Positions 8,976-19,948 of a stretch of DNA of 64,000 bases are shown here, piece after piece. Position numbers and translations under genes: made by a program. This DNA is from Simmondsia chinensis. Its lineage: Eukaryota > Streptophyta > Magnoliopsida > Caryophyllales > Simmondsiaceae. Location: contig JAGTTD010000007.1 of assembly GCA_018398585.1 (NCBI GenBank), positions 9,389,320 to 9,453,319 of the forward strand, read 5' to 3'. Below the pieces are notes generated by a model. That model was given only the letters and a program-made list of their open reading frames with translations, did not search any database and was not told the origin of the DNA. How positions within the stretch are numbered: the stretch's first letter is position 1; each line of letters opens with the position of its first letter.

Positions 8976-11900
8976 AAACCTATCAAGTGTGCAGTGTCCA
9001 CACCAACCATCATGGACTATAGGTTAGGTTAAAGCATCATGCTTAACCGTCATACATGACATTTCACACTGTATTGCAACAAAGCGGTACTTGAGAGTTG
9101 ACCATTGCCAATGTCAATCACGAGTTGTTCTTACCCCCACATTGAAGTATTTGCAACGAGCTATTAAACAACTAGCTCAATCGCATGCCAACTTCAACAA
9201 AAGTCAGTATAACACAATAGTGGAGCAAATATCATATCAATAAAATCAAATCTCCACCCCAAATACTCAAATAGTACGCATCGTACGTATATCGTACACA
9301 CAGTTGGCACAAAAAACATATACCGCAAACTTGTCAATCCACATATCATCACAATTGTGAAACATTATCATCTCAAATTAATTGGATCACCATCAATTTA
9401 GGTCACAAAAGACCATATACCCATTTTTATCATACTTAGAGTACATGCATTATTATCATTAAGGGTAGTCCATGTACTATCAATATTGTATCAAATATTT
9501 GGTGATCTCAAGAAAAAGAGGTACAAGAGACCATAATTCACAAGATGCCTTTTACAATTCAACTTAAGGCAACCCAAGCCTCTGCAAGGCTCTCGAGCCT
9601 AAGTGCTAGCATCGTCAAGCTATTTACACTGACTTTGGACAGTCACCAAAATAATATTTTCATCACAATCAATTTCTATGTGCTAGCTATAACTAGCAAA
9701 CATTGGCAAAAACACAATAATAAAAAAGATTATGATCAAACAATATATCTTATAGGCTCTCAAGTGCTATTCCAACCCCCACATTGGAATGTTTCACACT
9801 ACATTCCCAAGCCATTCAATTTTTCTACTTGCTAACTCAATCTTTAAGGACAACTAAACAATGTAGGCTCCAGAGAGGTGTCACAACATATAGCTCACTA
9901 ATAAGCCTAAATACATTGTCATTAGTAGAATATCTCTCATTGATATTAGACATCCAACACAACAAGGAGTCTATTTCAATGTAAACCCCATTCATAGTAC
10001 TTCATTAGTACCTCAACAATTTAACTAGAGCACTTCAATATTCATTATTTGGATTAATGTATGTACACTAGGTCTACCACTGACATATGAAATAATAGGA
10101 TGAATGTTGTGTTTTTCATCAAACCATAATGTTATCAATCACTTTAGCGTATTTAGCTTATGACGCAATGCTACGTTTTTCTCCTCATCAAGTGAACATT
10201 AGGGTCATATAGTATGTTATCCAAATGACCAATATGAGCAGACAACATATGACAATGACCCAAACAAGGTATCTAGACACAAGCTAAATACCAAGCCTAT
10301 GATTTATCAGGGTTCTCATATGACCTGCACTTTACCCTTTTCGCAAAAATTAGAAAAGAAGACACGAAACAATGATCCTAAGGGCATAATAAGTCTCTAA
10401 CGACAACACAAGTCCACATATGACTCATACATATCATCTTTTCCCAGTCACAGGCTGAAATTCAGCAAAACAGGCCAAAAACCAGCAAAATATCAGTACG
10501 GACAGCAACATTCAGAAACTAAATGTCATAATATGCAGTATGTACACAACATACAGTAGTTGCACATCATAAACAACAAGTATTACTCCAGTACTTGCAA
10601 AATCCAGCGTGTAAAAGTCCATTATAGCATGTACATAAGCATCTTACAGCCCACAATCTATATATGACAATATGGACAGCAACATATAGCCAAAACAATA
10701 TGTAGCAGCACATTCTGCTTGAAAAGGACATGTTTCAACACTTAAAACAACGTGATTTTTATCATTTCAAGTAACATGTAACAACATGTTCACAATACTT
10801 CAAACATAGCCATGAAAAATACACGAGATACATTAACATGGAGATTAATACACAAAATCACACATAGATCTTCAAGAACTCACAAGTCCTATTAGCCCTT
10901 TACAATGATCAACTATTTCAATATGTCACTCAAATATATGCAAGAAAATAACTCTCACATACAAGGTTAATCTGATGGTTAAAACTCAAATATACCATAC
11001 TCTACCAACACAAGGGATTCAAGATGCGCAGCTAGACATGCTTAACCTAAGAGTTGCCAATTATAGGTTCAAGACTCCATTCTTGAATTTAGCATCGATT
11101 TACTTTTTCCTTTCTCATTTTAGTAGATAATATCCAAGTTCTCTTGACATCTTACTTCGGCGGGCCGAGATTCGAAATTGGTAGTTTGCAAATTGCAAGA
11201 CTGCTTTATGCAGATTGAATTAATTTACAATTTCATTTAACACCCTTCCCCAATTGAAATCTCCTAAATCTCTTTTTGGAAAAAATATTTCAACTTTTTT
11301 TTTTCATGTGTAAAAAGTACATATATGCACTTGATTCTGCAAGTTTTTTTCAAATGCTTCTATATTTTCGGGGATGGCAACAAGGCATACCCCGCGGGTA
11401 CCCGCCACCGCCTTCTACCCATTATATCGGGCTCATATCCTTTTTTTGATCTAGTACTTAGTCATTCCAAAAATCAATTTTATGTTTTTGGGTCTATCCT
11501 TTAATCACTAATTTTAACCTTAATTTAGCCGTTAACCTTTAATCTATTTTTGAATGCCTACTCTACTGCCAATTGGTTTTACACCATTTAAGAATGTCTG
11601 CGGGTTTCGGTGAATGATAAGTAATCTCTCTAAAACTAGAATCAACATACCTCATGATCTAACATATTGATAATCATGTTTAACCACAAAGAAACCTCTA
11701 CCTCAAGCTCTCATGTCACTCTTCTATCTTACACTCAAGTTGGCAATTACTTAAACATATGAGATTATTGTCTTTTATGTATCTCTATCAGGGTGGAGTA
11801 TCATTACTTCAACCTAACCGAATAAAAACCAATATAATTTACATTGTCCTTTTAGAAGTCTAAACTAATGCAATCCACACAAGTTCTTGCAAAATTATCA

Positions 11901-12746
11901 TTATTATCTTACTAGGCTATTTCGCTAGCTTGAGGCATAAGGCATATGAATGTGAGTTTATCTAAACAACATATACAACTTAATATATGCACCACATGAG
12001 ACAACGGAACTCAGTTAAGTATATCATTTTTCATGCTACATATGCAAGAATGAAACTACAAATCAGAGTGTAAATTTTCATTTGAGACAAAATTGTCATA
12101 AATGCTAGCAAACATATCACAGGGATATAAATGATAGAATTTAGATTATTAAAAGGTATGTCTAATTAATTTAGACAATATTTTCATACTCAAACTTCAA
12201 AAACATGTGCCCAAGCTAATTTTAACATCAATTCAAATTTTTATTTATATTAATATTTTTTTCTCGAGAAACAAACGACGCCCACTAAAAAGAGAAAAAC
12301 TCTTCACTATTTATTTTATGCATCAGCTCATTTAATCCATTGATCCAAACCATTAGACCCACCATTAACACAAGGTTCATAGATACTAGGATTCACCACA
12401 TCAACTACATTATTCACTTCAAATCGAAGAATCGCGTACATACTAATGAATGAAATCATAAGACAAATCCTACAAGTACAATCAAAATTGAAAACAATCG
12501 TACCGGTATTGCCCTAGTTCTTGGTATAGTACAACTATCTTCCAAGGGGATAATCAGTGAGTATTTAAATTTAATATATTTTAATTTCTAGGTTGTTCGA
12601 TTTTGCTCCATTTATCAGTGTAATTCACGCCGAACACCAAGAGGGCACAGAGAACGCGGAAGAATTTTTTTCCATCTCTTTTTATGTGCTTGTTGTTATG
12701 TCTCTGTGACCCATTTACCAATTTATGATGTTAATTTTTTTTGTTC
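8976..12746. other. Element A interior, no coding capacity seen
   Basis: About 3.8 kb of AT-rich DNA without a recognisable reading frame of any retroelement domain. It repeats short phrases (for example the acccccacattg.a motif near 9140 and 9777). It includes a GGGTACCCGC palindrome-like stretch near 11,395-11,410. I see no gene here; it fits the non-coding middle of a LARD-type element. Confidence 0.5.
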
Positions 12747-12762
12747 AAATCGTCTTTTAGAT
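12747..12762 (-). promoter_or_regulatory. Element A non-canonical primer-site region
   Basis: Directly inside the 5' LTR the minus strand reads ATCTAAAAGACGATTT, not the TGGTATCAGAGC expected for plant copia. Its CTAAAAGACGATTT is the exact reverse complement, over 14 nt, of a segment of the same LTR on the element's sense strand (12979-12992). Confidence 0.65.
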
Positions 12763-13465
12763 TATTATAAAAAATATTAATGGAACAGTGGACAAACTCG
12801 CGTAAAATTGCTATAAAAATAGGCAGCAAAATATCTAAAGACAGGACTCAACATAATACCGAAAATGGGGGAAGAGGCTAGAATGCCGACGAGCAATTAG
12901 AACAGTCAACGAAGGAGAGAGTAATTGGAAAGATCTTACAAAAAATGATGATATCGCACCGTGGTAAAGACCACTGTCCTAAAAGACGATTTCGCCGTTG
13001 CTCCGATGCACATAGTATAACCGGCGGCCGTCCTCCAGGATTAACGCGATCCGACTCTTAACGTGCACTCGTTAATTGCCGAGTAGGAGTGCCTTGAACT
13101 TCGCCCAAATTTTAGGAGAGAAAAATTGAGAGAGAGAGAGAGAGAGAGACCGAGAGTGTATATATCTGGTTGTTATAGCTAATGGCATATATATAGCGTC
13201 GACAACGATAATAAGTATTAAACAAAAATCGGATGCAATAAATTCCAACGGCTATAAATGGTAACAAGCATTAAGTCATCGACTGTAATGAATTCCAACG
13301 GCTATAAATGGACATAATAATTTCAACAGCTATATTGTCATTTAATTGCCAACGGTCACAATTTTAATTACCCTAAACGACTAATAACTCTAAACGGCCG
13401 GTAAATAGGCACGGTTAGAATATTTTCCATAACACTTAAGTTTAGCTTGTGTCATTTTTCCAACA
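12763..13465 (-). repeat. Element A 5' LTR
   Basis: A 703-bp LTR, highly similar to 7246-8002. It has a (GA)n run (13128-13149), a TATATATA box (about 13188-13196) and the segment complementary to the primer-site region (12979-12992). Its sense start is at 13465, where it abuts the interrupted element B LTR. Confidence 0.8.
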
Positions 13466-14364
13466 GAATAAACCAGTAAATATAGTAAATTACAATAGTA
13501 ATATTACAATGAACTTTTTAGTAAATTACAGTAAAACACTATAGTGAAATATTACAGTTAAATTGTAGTAAATCTTGCAGTTAAAATTTTAGTAAAAATT
13601 ACAAGAAAAATCAGTAGAAATAGCAGTAAAGTTGCAGCAAAGCTTACTAAAAATTTGGAGCAAAAATTCCAGTATAATTGCAGTGAAATGAACAGTAAAA
13701 TGATAGCGAACAATCACATTGAAATTATCTAAACACAACAATCAAATAATACCAAAAAAGTGCAGGAGTTAATTAGAATACCGAAGATACCGCGCCGTAA
13801 GAAATTCCACTGTCCTAAAAGACGATTTCGCCGCTGCTCTGGTGCAACAGTTGTATCGGCGACCGTCCTCCAGGATTAACATAGTCTGACTATTAACGTG
13901 AACTCGTTAATCATCGGGTAGGAGAGCCTTGAACTTTGCTCAAAATTTTGAAGTGAGAATGAAGTAAGAACTGGAAGATGGAAAGAAGACGAGACTATAT
14001 TATTTTTCTGATGAGGATGTAAGCAAATGGTGAAGGAGATTGTAATTTATACTTTTGCAGATGTGAACCTCAGTAGCTACTAACGGTCAGTGGCCTTTGG
14101 ATCAATTTTTCAACAGCAATAAACAGCTCATTATCATTCAGATCAATTTTTAACAGCTATAAACGGTTATTGGCATTAAAATCAATTTTTTAACAGCTAT
14201 ATTTTGATTAAGTGTGCAATCAGCAGTAGTAAATACAGGTTTTGGAAAATATTTTTCGTAAAATGAATGTACCCGTTAAGAAAAGGATTATCCATACTAT
14301 TTTTTCAATGTGTGATACAACTCCCCCAAAAAAACTAAGGTTGGCTTGTATCATTTTTTCAATA
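13466..14364 (-). repeat. Element B 3' LTR (main part)
   Basis: It matches the 5' LTR at 18868-19737, including the CAGTAAA-rich stretch (about 13470-13690) and the CTAAAAGACGATTT segment at 13815-13828. Its terminal 9 bp lie at 7237-7245, beyond element A. Confidence 0.8.
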
Positions 14365-14961
14365 ATCCCCCGCAAAAGATACAAGTGGAAGAGGGGAAAA
14401 AAAAAAGATTTGGCAAAGGGAGTTCAGTTTTTCAGTACCGATATCTTGTGACTTGAATCGTCACCTGATGTAACCCAAGTTTAGGACCAACATCTTGCGA
14501 GGTAACTTTCATCTTGAACCTTACAAGTGGTTACATAGTCTTCCATTTGGACACATACCAAACTCCATATTTCGGCAACTCCTGTAGTTTGGCATGTTTT
14601 ATCGGCCATGCGATCGTCCTGGATATTCATAGGCGCTCTAGAAGGTAGTCTAAAACCCTCATAGGGAGCGGCCATACTCCAATACCTACATAAATGGATC
14701 CCATCAAGTGCGTGTTACCGCACACCACCAAATATATGGATATAGGTCTATTAAGAACTAAAGCTCAACCTCACCCCTTGGTAACATACAGACAGTGTCC
14801 ATCAAGTGCAAGCCTCGCTTACACCACCAAACATATAGCCATGGACCCATGTCCGCATTGTTACACCATAGGGAGGGACAATATAAAATACAGTGTTCTC
14901 TTCGAATGATATAATGACTTTTCACATTGAACCTGTTAAGACCAGGTTGGATACATCATAA
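14365..14961 (-). other. Element B 3' UTR with conserved structured block
   Basis: A non-coding stretch between the RNase H stop and the 3' LTR, starting with the polypurine tract (CTTTTGCGGGGGAT on the minus strand). It holds hairpins GTGCG..CGCAC (14708-14723) and GTGCAAGC..GCTTACAC (about 14808-14824), plus motifs GCGCTCTAGAAGG and ACACCATAGGGA. Much of this is shared with element A and, more weakly, with element D. Confidence 0.65.
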
Positions 14962-15760
14962 TTATTCATGTATAGACTTTAATCCCACGCCCCTTGATGT
15001 TTCTACAATTATTTTACGACAAAGGTCTTTTCTCAATGGATCCGTTGGATTCTTTTCAGATTTTACATAATCCAATGATATCACTCCACTTTCTAGAAGA
15101 TCCTTCACGATCTTATGCTTGGGACGAATGTGTCTCCTCTTGCCATTATAAACCTTGCTCTTTGCCACAATAATTTCAGCTTGACTGCCACAGTGAAGTG
15201 ATACTGATGGAGCTGAAAGCTCCCACAATGGCACATCTCTTAATAAATTTCTTAGCCACTCGGCTTCATGACCTATCAACTCAAAAGCAATGAACTCAGA
15301 TTCCATAGTAGACGTAATAGTACAAGATGGCTTAGAGGATTTCCAAGATATAGCATCTCCAGCAAGTGTGAACACATATCCACTAGTGGAGTTAATTTTA
15401 TCATTATCAAACACTCAATTGGCGTCACAATATCCTTCTAAAACAGCGAAAAATTTTCCAAAGTGAAGTCCCCAATCTATAGTACCTTTCAAATATTTAA
15501 GCAATCTTTTTAATGCGTTCCAATGCTCTTGATTAGGATTATGTGTGTATCTACTGAGTCTACTTACAACATATGCAATGTCAGGTCTAGTATAGTTCGT
15601 CAAAAATATAACACTACCAATTATTTTGGCATACTCAGATTGGCACATAGTAACACCTTTATGTTTAGTTAAATGTACATTGGGATCATAAGGTGTTCTT
15701 ACAAGATCAGCATTAAATATGTCAAACTTTCTAAGTATCTTCTCAAAATAGTGAGACTAG
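14962..15760 (-). pseudogene. Element B RT end and RNase H (broken)
   Basis: Two adjoining minus-strand reading frames (15648-15415 and 15414-14962) with a stop between them cover the end of reverse transcriptase ([28 protein letters not shown]) and RNase H ([20 protein letters not shown], then [12 protein letters not shown] before the stop). In RNase H the catalytic context EAEW is kept. Upstream it is cut by a SINE tail (15772-15823) that has replaced the middle of RT. Confidence 0.8.
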
Positions 15761-15771
15761 TTTAGACTTAT

Positions 15772-15823
15772 GCCTTGCTCACGCGGAAGCCCTTGAGGCA
15801 CTGGGCCTGTTGTTGTTGTTGTT
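15772..15823 (+). mobile_element. 5'-truncated SINE/LINE tail inserted in element B RT
   Basis: GCGGAAGCCCTTGAGGCACT followed by GGGCCTG(TTG)n matches the tails at 7190-7231 and 43460-43500. It lies on the plus strand inside the minus-strand RT gene. RT is interrupted between a GTNLN-like motif and the LSLN..HYFEKIL motif, and several dozen codons are missing. Confidence 0.7.
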
Positions 15824-16460
15824 GATGATGACAACATTCAAGTTTGTGCCAAATATCAACATATCATCAAACATATAGACAAACTATTACACATTTATTT
15901 GAATCAGACTTAAATTACACACAAGAGTCACCATTATTTACATGAAAATTATTAGTAATTAATGTGCTATTAAATTTCTCATGCTACTATTTAGGTGCCT
16001 ATTTGAGACTGTATAGAGATTTTATAAGTTTTACTGACTTTCTTTTCATTATCGGGGACAACAAAATTCTCAGGTTGTTCCATGTAAATCTTTTCGTCTA
16101 GGTCGCCATTAAGAAATGTTGTTTTAACATCTATTGATGTACGACCAAATCGTGAATAGACGCAAGGGCAAACAAGGTTCTAATCGTGCCCATTTTAGTG
16201 ACAGGTGTATAAGTGTCAAAATAGTCGACCCCCTTTTTCTGGGTGTAACCCTTAACCACTAATCTTGTCTTAAACTTAACTATTGTCCCATCAACCTTCA
16301 TTTTTCTTCTAAAGATCCACTTACAACCTATTAATTTACATCATCTAGGAAGATCTACCAATTCTTTGGTGTGATTGTTTAGGATTGATTCTAGTTCACT
16401 ATTAATAGCTTCTTTCTAGAAGGTCGAATCAAGTGATCTTATCTCCTTGTCATAGGTTTT
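15824..16460 (-). pseudogene. Element B reverse transcriptase N-terminal half (broken)
   Basis: The minus strand encodes degenerate versions of the copia RT motifs: a KTRLVVKGYTQKKGVDYFDT-like segment, TPV.KM.TIR and VHQMDVKTAFL-like remnants. Several stops and frameshifts are present. The catalytic palm is lost with the SINE-tail insertion next to it. No activity is possible. Confidence 0.65.
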
Positions 16461-17490
16461 AAGGTCTTCCTCTAATATAGAGACACTTACTGTTTCTTTA
16501 TTTATAGAGTTATCTTCTGTTAGGAAAATAGTAGCAAGGTTAGGTCCAAAGTTGGTTTCTTTCCTAGCTCTTTTACTCTTTCGAATTTCAGAAGTGTCTA
16601 TATCATTAGTGTGATCATGGTTGAAAGCTACAGCGTGAGAAGGAAAATTAGTAGGTTGTGCGTCATTAGAATTCCAAAGAAATACATGTTCAAAGAATTC
16701 AGCATCTCTAGGTTCAATGATACTACCGCATACATATGAATTATTAGATCCCTTGATTAAAAATTGATAAGCAGCACTGTACGAGCATACATGATAAAAA
16801 TAGAATCAACAGTCTTAGGTCCAATTTTACTCCATTTAAAGTCAGGTAATCCAATCTTGGCTAGACATCTCCACACTTTCAAGTATTTTAGATTAGGTAC
16901 ATGACCTTTTTCATATTTCGTATAGGGTTTTATCTAGTTTTCTATGAGGAACTTTATTTAGTACATGATAATCAGATAATATTGCCTCCCCCACATGTTA
17001 TCAGGTAGTCTAGAACTACTAAGCATAACATTCATCATGTTCTTCAAAGTTCTATTTTTCCTTTTAGCAACACCGTTAAATTGCAGACTGTAAGGAGGGC
17101 TTCGCTCACATATTATCTCATTTTTCTCACAAAATCTTTTAGAGAAGTCGGATCATATTCTTCTCCTCTATTGGATCTAACTCCATTTATTTTCCTTCCT
17201 AATTGGTTTTCTACTTCAGCTTTTTATTTTAAAAATATTTTTTCTACTTTATCTTTAGCACTTAGGAGGTATACCATCGAGTATCTAGAGTAATCATCTA
17301 CAAAGGTCACGTAGTATCTTTTTGCTCCTCTACTCATTTGGCTTTTAAAGTCTCCTAAGTCACTGTGAACTAGCTCAAGAAGTTCAGATTGTCTCTCGAT
17401 AGACTTAAAAGGTTCTTTAGCATGTTTAGCTTCTACACATACTTCACATTTACTAAAGTTGGTATTACTAAAATTAGGAGCCATATTCAT
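16461..17490 (-). pseudogene. Element B integrase (broken)
   Basis: The minus-strand frame 17490-17224 shows the CEVC zinc half, LELVHSDLGDF (first catalytic Asp) and YYVTFVDDYSRYSMVYL of the copia integrase core. Downstream the frame decays, with stops and frameshifts through the second Asp/Glu region and the C-terminal domain. Confidence 0.75.
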
Positions 17491-17499
17491 TTTCTTAAG

Positions 17500-17960
17500 T
17501 CATTTAACTGAGTCAGTATTTAAGTGTCCTAAGCGAGCATGCCATAATTCAAGAGATTCAACAAGATAAGCAGAAGAGGTACCAACATTATTATTCATGC
17601 AAACAACATCTAAGACAAAAAGACCACCGTTACAAAATTCCTTGCCCATAAATTCCCCATTCCTAGTTAGGACTAATTTGTCCGAGTCAAAGGATAATTT
17701 CAAACTAGCTTTAATCAAAAGGCTATCCAAAATTAGATTCCTACGCATTTTAGATACATGCAGCACATTTGTTAAAGTAAGGGATTTTTCAAAAATGAGT
17801 TTTAGAGAAATATTCCCTTTTCCGAGAATAGGTGCTGCTGCAGAATTGCCCATGAAGACTAACTCCCCATCAGTCACTTTCTGAAACATGCTTCGGTTTG
17901 TACAGATATGCCTGGTAGCTCCAGAGTCCGCGATTCACTCAGTCATATTGTTCACCAGGT
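17500..17960 (-). pseudogene. Element B protease/pre-integrase segment
   Basis: The minus-strand frame 17889-17500 shows the domain linking protease and integrase: DGELVFMGNSAAAP, LTLTNVLHVSKMRRNLILDS and LWHARLGHLNT. The last contains the HX4H part of the zinc-binding motif. It is the same segment as in fragment L (about 63460-63750) and very similar to it. The protease active site just upstream is degraded. Confidence 0.75.
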
Positions 17961-17976
17961 GCTATGTTCTCCATCT

Positions 17977-18853
17977 CTACAAGGTGGGCTTTGTGTTTTG
18001 GGTCCTTAGGCTGATTTTTTTTGCTTCTGCAATCCTTGGCCATATGTCCACATTTTGCGTAGTGATAATAATCTCCGAGAAATTTGCTGTTTGACTTTTG
18101 AATTTTTTCAACAGGTTTGAAGTTTGAATAATATTTTTTCCTTTGTTCTTAAACCTGTCAGATGCATTAAGCCTAACTTCTACAATATTAGCTTTAGAAA
18201 AATCTGAATATGAGTACCTCCTGTCATTAAGCCTATTTTCTTCTTTAATTTTTAAGTGGTTCACTAACTTTTCTAATGTCATGTCCTTTTTTTTTATGCA
18301 TGAGCAGATTTCTATAGTCCTTCCAATAAGGTGGAAGTTTTTCAATTAAAACATAGGCTTAAGTAATATCGCAAATTTTAAGACCTTCTGACAAAGGAGT
18401 AGTTACTAAGTTTTCATATTCATGAACTTGATCTATTATTGGTTTATTGTCCACAAAATTGAAATCTAGCCATTTACTAACTGCAAATTTTCTAGTCCAT
18501 GCATCGTCACCCTCATAATTTTTTTTGTAGGGAATCCCAAATTTCTTTTGATGAATCTAATTTTACATAAATATCAAAAGGCCCATCACTCATGTAATGT
18601 AACAAATTACCCCTACAGGTTCGGTTATCCATGGTGAATTTCTCTTCGTACGCCTTTTTCTTATTTTCTCCTTCAGGTACCTTTTTTTTTTTTTTTTTCC
18701 AGAAAGTAGGTAATCGATATTGACTTGCTCGAGGTAAACCAAAATTTTTTGAGACCACCTCTTATAATTACTCCCATCAAGGGGTTTAATTTTAGACATG
18801 CTGAGAAGAGGTAATTTGGTTGTCATGTTTAAGTATAGATATGTAAAAATCAA
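17977..18853 (-). pseudogene. Element B gag (broken)
   Basis: Starts as MIFTYLYLN then MTTKLP..KIKPLDGSNYKRWSQ, a copia gag (UBN2-like) N-terminus. The frame then shifts through YDIYVKLDSSKEIWDSL-like sequence (18590-18513) to KKDMTLEKLVNHLKIKEENR (18345-17977). The zinc knuckle near 18050 has Tyr at the first two Cys positions (DYYHYAKCGHMAKDC). An A-rich slip (about 18680-18700) also breaks the frame. It is related to the gag in fragment L. Confidence 0.75.
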
Positions 18854-18867
18854 ATTGTCTTTTAGAT
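18852..18867 (-). promoter_or_regulatory. Element B non-canonical primer-site region
   Basis: The minus strand reads ATCTAAAAGACAATTT directly after the 5' LTR. It is complementary to the LTR segment at 13815-13828 with one mismatch (a C-to-T type change) and to that at 19221-19234 with two. No initiator-Met tRNA site is present. Confidence 0.6.
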
Positions 18868-19737
18868 TGTTAAGTACATTAGCCAGTAATAAACCAGTAA
18901 AAACAGTAAATTACAACCGCAATATTACAGTGAACTTTTTAGTAAATTACAGTAAAATACTGCAGTGAAATATTATTGTTATATTGTAGTTAAAATTTTA
19001 GTAAAAAATGCAGTAAAAATTGCAGGAAAAATCAGTAGAAATAGCTGTAAAGTTGCAGCAAAGATTAATGAAAATCTGGAGTGAAAATTTTAGTATAATT
19101 GCAATGAAATAAACAGTAAAATTACAGTAAACAATCTTAGTGAAAATTATCTAAATACAACAATCCAATAATACCAAAAAAGTGGAACCGAAGATACCGC
19201 ACCGTGGAAATACCACTGTCCTAAGAGACGATTTCGCCGCTGCTCCGGTGCAAACAGCTATATCTGCGGCTGTCCTCCAGGATTAATACTGTTTGACTAT
19301 TAACGTGCACTAGTTAATCATCGTGTAGGACAGCCTTGAACTTTTCCCAACATTTTGAAGTGTGAAAGAAGTAAGAACCGGAAGATGGGAAGAGGACGAG
19401 ATTATATTGTTTTTCTGATGAGGATGTAAGAAATGGTGAAGTAGATTGTAATTTATACTTTTGTAGATGTGAACCTCAATAGCTACTAACGGTCAGTGGC
19501 CTTTGGATCAATTTTTCAACTACAATAAACAACTCATTGTCATTAAGATCAATTTTGAACAGCTATAAATGGTAATTGGCATTAAAATTCATTTTTTAAT
19601 AGCTATATTTTGATTAAGTGTGCAATCGGTAGCAAATAAATATACCCATTACGAAAAGGATCATCCACCCTATTTTTTCAATGTGGGATACAACTCCCCC
19701 AAAAAACTAAAAGTTAGCTTATATCATTTTTCTAACA
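18868..19737 (-). repeat. Element B 5' LTR
   Basis: 870 bp, matching 13466-14364. The sense start is TGTTAGAAAAATGATATAAGC at 19737, followed outward by the TSD tatat. It carries the CTAAGAGACGATTT segment (19221-19234). Confidence 0.8.
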
Positions 19738-19745
19738 TATATAAG

Positions 19746-19940
19746 TGAGAATGATGCCAAGACTTGTATTATAATTAAATGATGAATAAGGTACAATAGT
19801 GGCTCTATATATAGAGCTCTAGAGTGAGGGAAGAAAACAATCTTTTCTAATTACAAGGTTATTCTCTAGAATCATAGAATATATTTTAATATCATTTAAT
19901 ATCTCTAAAATCATAAGATATTCTACAATATCCTCTAATA
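19746..19940 (-). repeat. Element C 3' LTR
   Basis: 195 bp with TATATATA (about 19804-19812). The minus-strand polypurine tract GAGGGGGG lies directly beside it (19941-19948). Confidence 0.8.
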
Positions 19941-19948
19941 CCCCCCTC

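Larger units (their letters stand above)
7246..13465 (-). mobile_element. Non-autonomous copia element A (LARD-like)
   Basis: LTRs at 7246-8002 and 12763-13465 are close copies, read on the minus strand from TGTTGG to ..ATAACA. The flanks gagta (7241-7245) and gaata (13466-13470) fit a 5-bp TSD with one change. It sits inside the 3' LTR of element B. It shares LTR motifs, 3' UTR and a short RNase H remnant with B, but the rest of its interior (about 9.0-12.7 kb) has no gag or pol. It therefore looks like a large non-autonomous derivative moved by B-family enzymes. Confidence 0.75.
7237..19737 (-). mobile_element. Copia element B (host of element A)
   Basis: Minus-strand LTR retrotransposon. 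Its 5' LTR is 18868-19737. Its 3' LTR is split into 13466-14364 and a terminal scrap at 7237-7245 by the insertion of element A. The flanks are tatat (7232-7236) and tatat (19738-19742), a 5-bp target duplication that confirms the outer limits. In transcription order it holds gag, protease, integrase, RT and RNase H, all broken by stops and frameshifts, then a ~600-bp structured 3' UTR and the polypurine tract. It is an old, inactive copy. Confidence 0.8.
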
